Assembly: GCF_002920575.1 (NCBI RefSeq)
Contig: NZ_PQSQ01000003.1
Span: 116,638 to 180,637, forward strand
DNA: 64,000 nucleotides
Reading direction: 5' to 3'
From: Streptomyces sp. Ru73
Lineage (GTDB): Bacteria; Actinomycetota; Actinomycetes; Streptomycetales; Streptomycetaceae
The notes beneath the pieces are model-generated. The model made no database searches and had not been told where the DNA came from. It saw only the letters and a list, made by a program, of their open reading frames with translations. This document shows positions 48,410-56,363 of this stretch, in pieces. Positions within the stretch are counted from its first letter, which is position 1. Each line of letters starts with the position of its first letter. Position numbers and translations under genes: made by a program.

Positions 48410-49950
48410 GCGGCGCGACGGCCGTGGGAACGGCGCAGGACAGGGCGGCGGAGCAGCCGCGCCCCGGGCGCTGGCTCGCGCTCGGCGTGCTGGTCCTCGC
48501 GGTGCTGCTGGTCGGCGTCGACGCCACCGTGCTGGGCCTGGCGGCGCCGTTCCTCAGCGAGGACCTGCGCCCGTCGGGCACCCAGCTGCTGTGGATCGGC
48601 GACGTCTACTCCTTCGTCATCGCCGGTCTGCTGGTGTCGATGGGCAGCCTCGGCGACCGGATCGGACGCAAGAAGCTGCTGCTCACCGGCTCGGTGGTGT
48701 TCGGCGGGATGTCGGCGCTCGCGGCGTACGCGACCACGCCCGAGATGATGATCGCGGCGCGGGCGCTGCAGGGCGTGGCCGGTGCGACGCTGATGCCGTC
48801 CACCCTGGCGCTGATCCGCAACCTCTTCCACGACCCCCGCGAGCGCAGCCTGGCGGTGGGCATCTGGGGCGCCGCCGCCTCTGCCGGTACCGCGGTCGGC
48901 CCGGTGCTGGGCGGCTTCCTGCTCGGCCACTTCTGGTGGGGCTCGGTCTTCCTGATCAACCTGCCGGTGATGGTCGTACTGGTCGCCGTCGGCAGCAAGG
49001 TGCTGCCCGAGTCCCGCAATCCGCAGCCGGGCCCCTGGGACCTGGTCAGCGTCGGGCTGTCGCTGGTCGGCATGATCGGCGTGGTCTACGCGGTGAAGGA
49101 GACGGCCGCGCACGGCATCGGCGCCGGGGCCGCCGTCGCGGGCGTCGTCGGCGTGCTCGCGCTGGTCGGCTTCGCGCGCCGCCAGCTGCGGCTGCCCACG
49201 CCGCTGCTGGACATGAAGCTCTTCGGCAACCGCGGCTTCTCCGGTGCCGTACTGGCCGACCTGCTGACCATCCTCGGCCTGGCCGGGCTGCTGTTCTTCC
49301 TGTCCCAGTTCCTGCAGATGGTGCAGGGCCGGTCGCCGCTCAACGCGGGGCTGGTCGAACTGCCCGCCGCGGTGGGTGCGATGGGCGCCGGGCTGGCCGC
49401 GGGACACGTCGCGCGCCGGTCGTCGGTGCGGGCCGTGGTGTCCGGTGGGCTGGTGCTGGTGGGGCTGGGCCTCGGCGTGTGCGTCTGGGTGACCGCGACC
49501 ACCGCGACCCCCGTGCTCGGCACCATCCTCTTCGTGGTCGGTGTCGGCGCCGGCTTCTCCTTCACCGTCACCGCCGACGTGATCCTCTCCAGCGTCCCCA
49601 AGGAGCAGGCGGGCGCCGCCTCGGCGGTCTCCGAGACGGCGTACGAACTGGGCTCCGCACTGGGCATCGCGCTGCTCGGCTCCGTCGTCACCGGCGTCTA
49701 CCGCAACTTCACGGCGCCCGAGGGGGTGCCGGCCGGCGCGGTGGGTGCGGCCCGCGAGTCGCTGGGCGGTGCGGTGGAGACGGCGGACGGCCTGCCGCAC
49801 GGCGCGGGGGAGGCGCTGCTGCACGCCGCGCAGCGCGCCTTCACCGACGGCATGGAGGCGGCCGCCGTGTTCGGCGGCGTCATCTCGCTGGCCGCAGCGG
49901 CCGCCGCGTGGTTCCTGCTGCGCGGCCAGCGGCTGGAGGGCGGCCACTGA
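48406..49950 (+). CDS. MFS transporter, DHA2 (14-TM drug:H+ antiporter) family
   Basis: 514 residues with 14 predicted membrane helices. Motif A is SLGDRIGRKKLLLTGSVVFG after TM2, motif C is AAASAGTAVGPVLGGFLLGH in TM5, and the QWxxxxY-type loop is near LWIGDVYSFVIAGLL in TM1-2, all characteristic of the EmrB/QacA (DHA2) group. It exports hydrophobic or cationic compounds at the membrane using the proton gradient. Co-operonic with the overlapping TetR gene. The substrate is unknown. Confidence 0.93.
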   Translation: MSGATAVGTAQDRAAEQPRPGRWLALGVLVLAVLLVGVDATVLGLAAPFLSEDLRPSGTQLLWIGDVYSFVIAGLLVSMGSLGDRIGRKKLLLTGSVVFGGMSALAAYATTPEMMIAARALQGVAGATLMPSTLALIRNLFHDPRERSLAVGIWGAAASAGTAVGPVLGGFLLGHFWWGSVFLINLPVMVVLVAVGSKVLPESRNPQPGPWDLVSVGLSLVGMIGVVYAVKETAAHGIGAGAAVAGVVGVLALVGFARRQLRLPTPLLDMKLFGNRGFSGAVLADLLTILGLAGLLFFLSQFLQMVQGRSPLNAGLVELPAAVGAMGAGLAAGHVARRSSVRAVVSGGLVLVGLGLGVCVWVTATTATPVLGTILFVVGVGAGFSFTVTADVILSSVPKEQAGAASAVSETAYELGSALGIALLGSVVTGVYRNFTAPEGVPAGAVGAARESLGGAVETADGLPHGAGEALLHAAQRAFTDGMEAAAVFGGVISLAAAAAAWFLLRGQRLEGGH

Positions 49951-50050
49951 GCCCGCGCGGCGGCCCGGCCGGCGGAACGGCGCGCTTCACAGTCGGCGCG
50001 TGCCTTACGGCCGGGGCACGCCTCGCAGCCGGCGCGCGCCACAGGGCCGC

Positions 50051-50090
50051 GCGCCTCGCGGCCAGTGCGCGCGCCTCGCGGCCGGTGCGG
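50051..50090. repeat. 20-bp tandem repeats after the MFS gene
   Basis: Two adjacent 20-bp units, GCGCCTCGCGGCCAGTGCGC (50051-50070) and a near copy (50071-50090), plus diverged copies upstream from about 49981. They fill the 200-bp gap between the MFS and SnoaL-like genes. No gene is seen there. Confidence 0.6.
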
Positions 50091-50150
50091 GTGCCTTCGC
50101 CGGTAGCCTGCGCCCTGTCGGGACTTGCCGCGCTTCCGTAGGAGGACCTC

Positions 50151-50558
50151 ATGGCACTGGCCGCCGAGGACCGCGCCGCCATCGCCGAACTGCTCTCGCT
50201 GCACGGGCATCTGTTCGACGCGGGGGAGCTGCACCGGCTGGGTGAGCTGTTCACCGAGGACGTGGTCTACGACGTCACCGACTTCGGGCAGCCGCCGCTC
50301 AAGGGCGTGACCGCGATCCGCGAGGCGGCCCGCGCGCTGGGCGAGGCCATTCCGGTCGGCCACCACGTCACCAACGTCGTCCTCGTCGAACTGCCCGACG
50401 GCGGCGGGGTGCACGCGCTGTCCAAGGGACTGGGCGTCAACGCGGACGGCACCACGGGGTCGGTGACGTACGAGGACACCGTCGTCCGCGCCGCCGACGG
50501 CTGGCGCATCAGCCACCGCAAGGTGCTCGCGCGCCGCGCCCCGCTGGGCGGCCACTGA
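50151..50558 (+). CDS. SnoaL-like / NTF2-fold protein
   Basis: 135 residues. The cone-shaped alpha+beta fold of SnoaL-like proteins is indicated by DRAAIAELLSLHGHLFDAGE, LFTEDVVYDVTDFG, HHVTNVVLVELPDGG and the C-terminal strand pair GWRISHRKVLARR. Family members are cyclases, isomerases or ligand-binding proteins; catalytic residues are not conserved enough to infer a reaction. ATG at 50151 follows AGGAGG. It stands alone between the MFS and plsC genes, converging with the latter across a terminator. Confidence 0.8.
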   Translation: MALAAEDRAAIAELLSLHGHLFDAGELHRLGELFTEDVVYDVTDFGQPPLKGVTAIREAARALGEAIPVGHHVTNVVLVELPDGGGVHALSKGLGVNADGTTGSVTYEDTVVRAADGWRISHRKVLARRAPLGGH

Positions 50559-50624
50559 CGAAGACGGCCCCGCCGGGCACCCGCCGGCCAAGGCCACCCC
50601 GCCGGGCGGCCGGTGACAGAGCAA

Positions 50625-50657
50625 CGGGCCCCTGCCGCAGCGTGCGACAGGGGCCCG
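50625..50657. terminator. Hairpin between SnoaL-like and plsC genes
   Basis: CGGGCCCCTG (50625-50634) and CAGGGGCCCG (50648-50657), continued inward by CCGC/GCG pairing. It lies between convergent stop codons, without a U-tract. Confidence 0.75.
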
Positions 50658-50673
50658 GGAAACCGGCGGTGCG

Positions 50674-51354
50674 TCAGGCGGCCTTGGCCTTGGTGGCGTA
50701 CACGTCGACGTACTCCTGGCCCGAGAGGCGCATGACCTCGCTCATCACCTCGTCGGTGACGGCGCGCAGGACGTAGCGGTCGCGGTCCATGCCCTCGTAC
50801 CGGCTGAAGTCCAGGGGCTCACCGAAGCGGCAGGTGACCGGCGCGACGCGCGGGATGCCCTTGCCGCCGGGCTGGACCTTGTCGGTGCCGATCAGCGCGA
50901 ACGGGACGACCGGAGCGCCGGTCATCAGCGTGAGCCGGGCGATGCCGGTACGGCCCCGGTACAGCCGGCCGTCGGGGGAGCGGGTGCCCTCGGGGTAGAT
51001 GCCGAAGACCTTGCCCTCCTCCAGGACGCGGCGGCCGGTCATCAGCGCCGCGACGCCGCCGTGCCCGCCGTCCCGGTCGACCGGGATCATGCCGGCGGTC
51101 GTGAAGAACCAGGCCATCAGGCGGCCCTTGACGCCCTTGCCCTTCACGTACTCGTCCTTGGCGATGAAGTTCACCTGGCGCTTGGTCTTCTGCTCCACGA
51201 TCAGCGACAGGAAGAGCGAGTCGATGAAGGTGACGTGGTTGCCGGCCAGGATCACCGGTCCGCTGCCCGGGATGCCCTCGAGTCCCTCGACCTTCGGGCG
51301 GAACAGGACACGCATGACGAATCCGAGAATCGCCTTCAGCAGCAAGCGGGACAA
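50674..51354 (-). CDS. plsC: 1-acyl-sn-glycerol-3-phosphate acyltransferase (PlsC family)
   Basis: 226 residues. The acyltransferase block I is VILAGNHVTFIDSLFLSLIV (NHxxxxD catalytic motif). Block III is VFGIYPEGTRSPDGRLYRGR (EGTRS) and block IV is APVVPFALIGTDKV. It acylates lysophosphatidic acid to phosphatidic acid at the inner face of the membrane. The start is a TTG at 51354 with a GGAGGA ribosome site 7 nt upstream. Several PlsC paralogues are usual in Streptomyces, so this may be specialised. It is divergent from the glycerophosphodiesterase gene. Confidence 0.9.
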   Translation of the reverse strand: MSRLLLKAILGFVMRVLFRPKVEGLEGIPGSGPVILAGNHVTFIDSLFLSLIVEQKTKRQVNFIAKDEYVKGKGVKGRLMAWFFTTAGMIPVDRDGGHGGVAALMTGRRVLEEGKVFGIYPEGTRSPDGRLYRGRTGIARLTLMTGAPVVPFALIGTDKVQPGGKGIPRVAPVTCRFGEPLDFSRYEGMDRDRYVLRAVTDEVMSEVMRLSGQEYVDVYATKAKAA

Positions 51355-51680
51355 CGGGTCCTCCGGGTTGACTGGTCAGTGCAGGAGTCTGCAGGTGAGG
51401 ACGATACTCGCGGCTCAGCCTCGATCGCACATCGGGCTTCATGGGACCGATACGCAGAGTTGACACGCCCTTTCCGTGGGTCACAGGTGGTTAACCGCCC
51501 TGACATGCGGCGAACGCAGGGGCCGCGGCTACACCGCCTGCGGGACCGATGATGCGTACGAATGTTCGTCATTGGCCGGAAAAGACCACTTCAGAGCTGT
51601 GGAATGCCGCACAGTGCAACGCTCCCCGCATGGGGCAGGTGTGCCTCCGGAGAAAACAGAGGTTCCCGTACGTCACTCAC

Positions 51681-51737
51681 GTTCACCCGTGTGTTCGGTC
51701 GGATGTCTCCCACCGGAAAGCTGTACGGGCCTAACAT
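51681..51737 (+). promoter_or_regulatory. Possible PHO box and promoter of the glpQ gene
   Basis: GTTCACCCGTG (51681-51691) matches the core PHO-box unit GTTCACC. An 11-bp-spaced weaker copy (GTTCGGT at 51693) follows, and CGTCACTC precedes it. A -10-like TAACAT lies at 51732-51737. In Streptomyces glpQ genes are PhoP-controlled, which supports the reading. The gap 51355-51790 (436 bp) otherwise holds no gene that I can support. Confidence 0.5.
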
Positions 51738-51790
51738 CGGCCCGGCACCGGCAGGTGCCGGACATCACAGAACCACGAGGAGTCGGGGAC

Positions 51791-52939
51791 ATGGACAAGG
51801 CGCAGCGACCCGGGCGGCGGACCGTACTGAGCGTGGCGGCCCTCGGCGCCGGAGCGGCGGTGCTCGGCGGCGGTGCCGGCACGGCGCTCGCGGCCGGGCG
51901 CGGACACGGCGGCCACGGCGGCGGTGAACTGCCCGTCCCGCTGGTCGTCGGCCACCGCGGCGCGAGCGGCTACCGCCCCGAGCACACCTTCGGCTCCTAT
52001 CAGCTCGCGCTGGACATGGGCGCCGACGTCATCGAGCAGGACCTCGTCCCCACCAAGGACGGCCATCTGGTCTGCCGTCACGAGAACGACATCACCGCCA
52101 CCACCGACGTCGCCGACCACCCGGAGTTCGCCGGCCGCAAGACCACCAAGACGGTCGACGGCGTGAAGCTCACCGGCTGGTTCACCGAGGACTTCACGCT
52201 CGCCGAGCTCAAGACGCTGCGCGCCAAGGAGCGCATCCCGCAGACCCGGCAGCACAACACCCTCTACGACGGCCGCTGGCAGGTGCCGGAGTTCGAGGAG
52301 GTGCTGCAGTGGGCCGAGCGCGAGGGCCGCAAGCGCGGCCGCCGCATCTGGCTGCACATCGAGACCAAGCACCCCACCTACTTCCGCAAGCTGGGCCTGG
52401 GCCTGGAGGAGCGGCTGGCCCGGCTGCTGCGCCAGTACGGCCGGCACAAGAAGGACTCCCCGAACTTCCTGCAGTCCTTCGAGCCGAGCAGCATCCAGCG
52501 GCTGGACAAGCTCGTCGACTGCCCGAAGGTCGTCCTGCTCGGCACGCTCAAGGACCAGCCGTGGGACTTCAAGGAGGCCGGTGACAAGCGCACCGTCGCC
52601 GACCTGGTGAAGCCCGAGGGGCTGCGCTGGATCGCCTCCTTCGCGCAGGGCATCGGCCCGGACCTCACCGTGATCATCCCGCGCACGTCGGACGGCAAGC
52701 TCGGCAAGCCCTCCTCGGTGGTCAAGGACGCGCACGACGCGGGCCTGGTCCTGCACCCGTACACGGTCCGCAACGAGAACACCTTCCTGCCGGTGGACCT
52801 GCGCAAGGGCAGCGACCCGAACGCGTACGGCGACTCCCTCGCCTACTTCAAGGCGCTCTTCGCGACCGGCATCGACGGCCTCTTCTCCGACAACCCGGAC
52901 ACCGCGCTGCTGGTCGCGGCCGAGTTCCGCAAGGGCTGA
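51791..52939 (+). CDS. glpQ: Glycerophosphodiester phosphodiesterase, Tat-exported
   Basis: 382 residues. The N-terminus has a Tat-type signal (RPGRRTVLSVAALGAGAAVLG, then AxA near residue 35). The GDPD TIM barrel follows: LVVGHRGASGYRPEHTFGSY (catalytic HR and EN-like pair), DVIEQDLVPTKDGHLVCRHE (metal ligands E, D, H), and GLVLHPYTVRNENTF. It hydrolyses glycerophosphodiesters to glycerol-3-phosphate outside the cell, supplying phosphate and carbon. ATG at 51791 is preceded by GAGGAG at a slightly long spacing. The upstream frame is open but not coding-like. Confidence 0.93.
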   Translation: MDKAQRPGRRTVLSVAALGAGAAVLGGGAGTALAAGRGHGGHGGGELPVPLVVGHRGASGYRPEHTFGSYQLALDMGADVIEQDLVPTKDGHLVCRHENDITATTDVADHPEFAGRKTTKTVDGVKLTGWFTEDFTLAELKTLRAKERIPQTRQHNTLYDGRWQVPEFEEVLQWAEREGRKRGRRIWLHIETKHPTYFRKLGLGLEERLARLLRQYGRHKKDSPNFLQSFEPSSIQRLDKLVDCPKVVLLGTLKDQPWDFKEAGDKRTVADLVKPEGLRWIASFAQGIGPDLTVIIPRTSDGKLGKPSSVVKDAHDAGLVLHPYTVRNENTFLPVDLRKGSDPNAYGDSLAYFKALFATGIDGLFSDNPDTALLVAAEFRKG

Positions 52940-52958
52940 CCGGCCCGGAAGCCACGGC

Positions 52959-52998
52959 GGCGCGCGGGTACGGGGTGGTGACCCCGCACCCGCGCGCC
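52959..52998. terminator. Terminator hairpin after glpQ
   Basis: GGCGCGCGGG plus CGGGGT (52959-52976) pairs with ACCCCG plus CCCGCGCGCC (52981-52998), with one small internal mismatch and a GGTG loop. It begins 20 bp after the glpQ stop. Confidence 0.75.
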
Positions 52999-53084
52999 GC
53001 CCGTGCCGCGGCGTGCACCGAGGCGCGCCGCCACCGCGTTGACCGCGCGGAACCACGCCACCGCCCGGCGCTGTCAGCGCGGGC

Positions 53085-53612
53085 ATGACGGACCGCGACC
53101 GCGCCCTGATCGCCGCGCTGCGCCCGCTCCTCGCCGCCGAGGCGGCGGCCGAGGCGCCCGCCGCCGGGGCCGACGCCGAGGACATCGAGCAGGACGTGTG
53201 GGCGCGCCTGCTCCGGTACACCCGAATGGCCGGTCCGCCGGCCGATCCCGCGCGCTGGCTGCGCCGCGCCGTGCGCGCCGAGGTCCGCGGCGCGCTGCGG
53301 CGGTCCCGCCACGAGATCCCCTATGACCCGACCGGCGCCCAGCCGCGGGCCGGCGCGGTCGCCGAACCGCTGGTCCTGGACGCCGAACGGCGCCGCGCGC
53401 TGCTCGGCGTGGCCGGGCAACTGCCGGGACGGTGCCCCGCGTTGGTACGCGCCCTGTTGTCCGGGACGGATCCGACCTACCGTGAAATCTCATCTGAGTT
53501 GGGAATGTCACAGGGGAGCATGGGGCCGCTCCGTTCCCGTTGTCTGGCGTGTCTGCGCAGAATGCTGACGGCGGAGGTTGGGGTTCCTGAACTCCGGGGA
53601 AAGGAGCGTTGA
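53085..53612 (+). CDS. Small RNA polymerase sigma factor-like protein (sigma-70 family)
   Basis: 175 residues. Region 2-like helices are ADAEDIEQDVWARLLRYTRM and DPARWLRRAVRAEVRGALRR, the second resembling the region 2.3-2.4 motif. The C-terminal region 4 is GTDPTYREISSELGMSQGSM followed by GPLRSRCLACLRRML, a clear sigma-4 helix-turn-helix. The pattern is that of ECF-type or SigL-like short sigma factors. No anti-sigma gene is adjacent. Residues are Ala-rich near the N-terminus, so the first 25 or so may be a variable extension. Confidence 0.8.
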   Translation: MTDRDRALIAALRPLLAAEAAAEAPAAGADAEDIEQDVWARLLRYTRMAGPPADPARWLRRAVRAEVRGALRRSRHEIPYDPTGAQPRAGAVAEPLVLDAERRRALLGVAGQLPGRCPALVRALLSGTDPTYREISSELGMSQGSMGPLRSRCLACLRRMLTAEVGVPELRGKER

Positions 53613-53734
53613 CCCCGCCATGGCGGCGCCGCGCATCCCGTGGTGCCATCAAGTCAGGGCAGATCCGTCCGGCCGCCGCACCACACCCTCATGGCGTCCG
53701 GGCTCACCGAACCGAAAAGGGGAGGCCAGCACGC

Positions 53735-54265
53735 ATGGGCATGAGCGTGACCATCTCTGCGGCGACCGACAACGACGCCGAGCAGATCCTCAAGCTGCAG
53801 TACCTGTGCTACCAGTCCGAGGCCGCGCTGTACGACGACTACTCCATCGAGCCGCTCACGCAGACGTTCGATGAGTTGCGTGCCGAGATGCGCGGCGGGT
53901 GCGTGATGGTCGCCCGCCTCGGCGACGAGGTCGTCGGCTCCGTGCGCGGGTCCGTCGACGCGGACGGCGTGGGCAGCATCGACAAGCTGATCGTGCATCC
54001 GCGCATGCAGCGGCACGGACTCGGCAGCCGGCTGCTGGCCGCCGTCGAGGAGCGGCTGGCCGCCGACCACGGCGTGACCCGCTTCCGCCTCTTCACCGGC
54101 CACCGCAGCGAGGGCAACCTCCGGCTGTACCGCAGCCGCGGGTACGCGCAGGTCGGCACCGAAGAGGTCAGCCGCCGGCTCAGCCTGATCACGCTGGAGA
54201 AGGACGCGACGGCGCTGGGGACACCTCCCGGGCGGAGCCCGGGGGAGTACGTCGCGAGCGCCTGA
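53735..54265 (+). CDS. GNAT-family N-acetyltransferase
   Basis: 176 residues. The acetyl-CoA motif A is IDKLIVHPRMQRHGLGSRLL (R/QxxGxG/A), flanked by AEMRGGCVMVARLGDEVVGS and FRLFTGHRSEGNLRLYRSRGY (motif B). The substrate is unknown. ATG at 53735 follows GGGGAGG at 53719-53726; an ATG two codons later is possible. It lies 122 bp after the sigma-factor gene on the same strand and may share its transcript. Confidence 0.88.
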   Translation: MGMSVTISAATDNDAEQILKLQYLCYQSEAALYDDYSIEPLTQTFDELRAEMRGGCVMVARLGDEVVGSVRGSVDADGVGSIDKLIVHPRMQRHGLGSRLLAAVEERLAADHGVTRFRLFTGHRSEGNLRLYRSRGYAQVGTEEVSRRLSLITLEKDATALGTPPGRSPGEYVASA

Positions 54266-54340
54266 GCCTCCCCGTACACGCGCCGCGGGCCCCGTACGTG
54301 CACCGGCACGTGCGGGGCCCGCGGCCGTGAGCGGAGGGTG

Positions 54341-54784
54341 TCAGCCGGCGCGGCGGCCGCGGCGCAGCCACAGCAGCCCGGTGACCGGCAGGAGGACCGG
54401 GATGAAGAGGTAGCCGTAGCCGAACCCGGACCAGACCGTGGCGTCCGGGAAGGCGGACGGCTCCAGCAGCGTCCAGGCGCCGACGCCGAGCACGCCCAGC
54501 AGCTCCAGGCAGCAGCAGAACTGGCCCACCCTGCGCGCCTTCTCCCCGCCGCGCACCAGCGAGAAGAGGATGACCGCATACACCACGGCGGAGACCGCGG
54601 ACAGGATGTACGACAGCGGTGCCCGGTCGTACTGGGCGATCAGCTGGACCGCGGCCCGCGAGCCGGCGCCGACGGTGAAGACGCCGTAGAGCCAGACCAG
54701 CAGCCGCCCCGGACCCGAGCCCAGCGACAGGCGCTCGCCCTTGGCGGGCGCGGGCTCCGTGGTGGTCGTGGTGGGCTCAGCCAT
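54341..54784 (-). CDS. Small integral membrane protein
   Basis: 147 residues. After a Thr/Pro/Glu-rich cytosolic start (MAEPTTTTTEPAPAKGERLS) there are four predicted membrane helices, including RLLVWLYGVFTVGAGSRAAV, ILSAVSAVVYAVILFSLVRG, CCCLELLGVLGVGAWTLL and YGYLFIPVLLPVTGLLWLRR. The positive C-terminus suggests it is inside. No family with known function is recognised. It overlaps the preceding small membrane protein gene by 8 bp, so the two probably form a unit. Confidence 0.75.
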   Translation of the reverse strand: MAEPTTTTTEPAPAKGERLSLGSGPGRLLVWLYGVFTVGAGSRAAVQLIAQYDRAPLSYILSAVSAVVYAVILFSLVRGGEKARRVGQFCCCLELLGVLGVGAWTLLEPSAFPDATVWSGFGYGYLFIPVLLPVTGLLWLRRGRRAG

Positions 54785-55145
54785 GGCCGCCTCCCCAGAT
54801 GTCGAACAGCCGCACTTCCAGTACGGCCAGCACCACGCCGCCGGCCGCGACGGTCAGCGAGCCCCAGCGGGTCCGCTCCGAGAGCGACAGGAACCCGGCG
54901 GCGGGCACGCAGGCCGCGGCGCCGAACAGGTAGGCGAGGAAGATCGCCGTACCGTCGTCGGGCTGCGCACCGCCGGCCAGCTTCACGAAGGCGATCACCA
55001 GCTGCACGAGGGCGAGCAGCGAGACGACGGCCATCCCGATGAAGTGCCAGTCCTTGGTCGGTTCGTCGCGGTACGCGGCGAAGCCGCACCAGGCGGCGAG
55101 AACGAGGGCGGTCACGCCGACCGCGACCGTCAGCGCGTCGATCAC
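54777..55145 (-). CDS. Small integral membrane protein
   Basis: 122 residues with about four hydrophobic helices (LTVAVGVTALVLAAWCGFAA; FIGMAVVSLLALVQLVIAFV; AIFLAYLFGAAACVPAAGFL; SLTVAAGGVVLAVLEVRLF). A conserved-looking cytosolic loop YRDEPTKDWHFIG sits between helices 1 and 2. No known family recognised. It is the first of two overlapping minus-strand genes and is divergent from the HAD gene. Confidence 0.75.
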   Translation of the reverse strand: MIDALTVAVGVTALVLAAWCGFAAYRDEPTKDWHFIGMAVVSLLALVQLVIAFVKLAGGAQPDDGTAIFLAYLFGAAACVPAAGFLSLSERTRWGSLTVAAGGVVLAVLEVRLFDIWGGGHG

Positions 55146-55318
55146 CGGGACCTCCGCACGGCGGCGCGGCTGCGCGCGGTGGGGCTGTGGGGCATGCCCC
55201 CGACTTTAATGGCCGCCCGCTGCGCGCCCGCGCGCGGCCCCGGCCCGGCATCCCGCAGGGCCCCGGCCCGGCGCCCTGCTCCGCGTGCCCGCCGCCGCAC
55301 CCCGTACCCTCGGCGACC

Positions 55319-55960
55319 ATGAAGCTCTCGGTTGACGCCCTCCTGTTCGACAACGACGGCACCCTCGTCTCCTCCATGGACTCGGTGCACCGCTGCTGGA
55401 CCCGCTGGGCCGAGGAGTACCGGGTCACCGAGGCATTCGCGCAGGTCGAGCTGCACGGCCGGCCCGCCGCCGACATCGTCGCCGACCTGCTGCCCGCCGA
55501 GCGGGTCCCCGAGGCGCTGGCCCGCATCGAGGAGCTGGAGACCCAGGACGCCGACGGCGTGGTGCTGCTGCCCGGCACCCGTGAGCTGCTGGATTCCCTC
55601 CCCGCCGACCGCTGGGCCGTGGTCACCTCCGCCACCCGCAGGCTCGCCGAGGCCCGCCTCGCCGCCGTCGGCATCCGCCCCAAGCACCTGATCACCGCGG
55701 ACGACATCACCCGCGGCAAGCCCGACCCCGAGCCCTTCCTGCTCGCCGCCCGCCACCTGGGCGTGGACCCGGCCCGCTGCGCCGTCTTCGAGGACGCGCC
55801 CGCCGGGCTCACGGCGGGCCGCGCGGCCGGCGCCACGACCGTGGCGTTGACCACAACGGCCCCCGCCGGGGAACTGGTGGCCGATGTGATCGTCCCCGAC
55901 CTGTCGGCCGTGTCCGCGCAGGCCACGGCGGACGGAGTGGAGATCACGACAGCGGACTGA
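55319..55960 (+). CDS. HAD-superfamily phosphatase (beta-phosphoglucomutase-like subfamily)
   Basis: 213 residues. Motif I is ALLFDNDGTLVSSMDSVHRC, with the nucleophile Asp in DNDGT. Motif II is WAVVTSATRRLAEARLAAV. Motif III is GKPDPEPFLLAARHLGVDP and motif IV ARCAVFEDAPAGLTAGRAAG. These are all the residues for a phosphatase of a small sugar phosphate or phosphoglycolate. A -10-like TACCCT ends 8 nt before the ATG at 55319, so the message may be leaderless. Substrate cannot be inferred. Confidence 0.9.
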   Translation: MKLSVDALLFDNDGTLVSSMDSVHRCWTRWAEEYRVTEAFAQVELHGRPAADIVADLLPAERVPEALARIEELETQDADGVVLLPGTRELLDSLPADRWAVVTSATRRLAEARLAAVGIRPKHLITADDITRGKPDPEPFLLAARHLGVDPARCAVFEDAPAGLTAGRAAGATTVALTTTAPAGELVADVIVPDLSAVSAQATADGVEITTAD

Positions 55961-55987
55961 GCCGCTGTCCACGGACTGATCCGGCCT

Positions 55988-56037
55988 GTCCGGAATCCGG
56001 ACTGGCTTGATCGGTCCGCACGCGTGTCTGGTTTACT
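55988..56037 (+). promoter_or_regulatory. Promoter of the metNIQ leader with upstream palindrome
   Basis: -35 TTGATC (56007-56012), 19-bp spacer and -10 TTTACT (56032-56037). A perfect palindrome GTCCGG-AAT-CCGGAC (55988-56002) abuts the -35 and may be an operator. The predicted start lies at about 56044-56045, the ATG of the small leader ORF. Confidence 0.55.
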
Positions 56038-56044
56038 GGCCAGC

Positions 56045-56131
56045 ATGACCACGACGAGCTGCCGCATCCCTGCGACCGAGGCGCACCAGACGCCCGGTGC
56101 TCGTCGCATGTGTCGAATGTGTGACCGCTGA
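56045..56131 (+). CDS. Possible leader peptide of the metNIQ operon
   Basis: A 28-residue ORF starting MTTTSCRIPATEAHQTPGAR and ending RMCRMCDR. Two Met-Cys-type codon pairs lie in the last seven residues before the stop. It begins 7-8 nt after the -10, so it may be translated from a leaderless start. It lies 232 nt before metN in a 403-bp gap (55961-56363) with no other gene. GC-rich complementary segments follow (CCTCGC and GCGAGA near 56147-56166). Met- and Cys-rich leaders before sulfur genes are a known actinobacterial theme. Whether this one is translated is untested. Confidence 0.5.
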   Translation: MTTTSCRIPATEAHQTPGARRMCRMCDR

Positions 56132-56363
56132 GGGCCCCCGCCTGAGCCTCGCGCCCCGAAGCGAGACCCGCTGCCATGCGCCGGACGACCCGTACAGACC
56201 CGCCCCGTACCGCCCGTACGCCAGGCCTCCGTACGCCGCATCCCCGGCCGCCGCGCGTCACCGGACCACCCCGGAGCCGGCCGCCCGCCTGCTCCACGGT
56301 CCCCCTGCCGCACTCCGCAATGAATGCCCCGTGCCCGGCGGACGAGCCGCCGAGCACTCAACC

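Noticed and set aside
55961..56363. SAM (S-box or SAM-IV) riboswitch before metN
   Set aside because: I could not find the conserved core sequences of either class in the leader.
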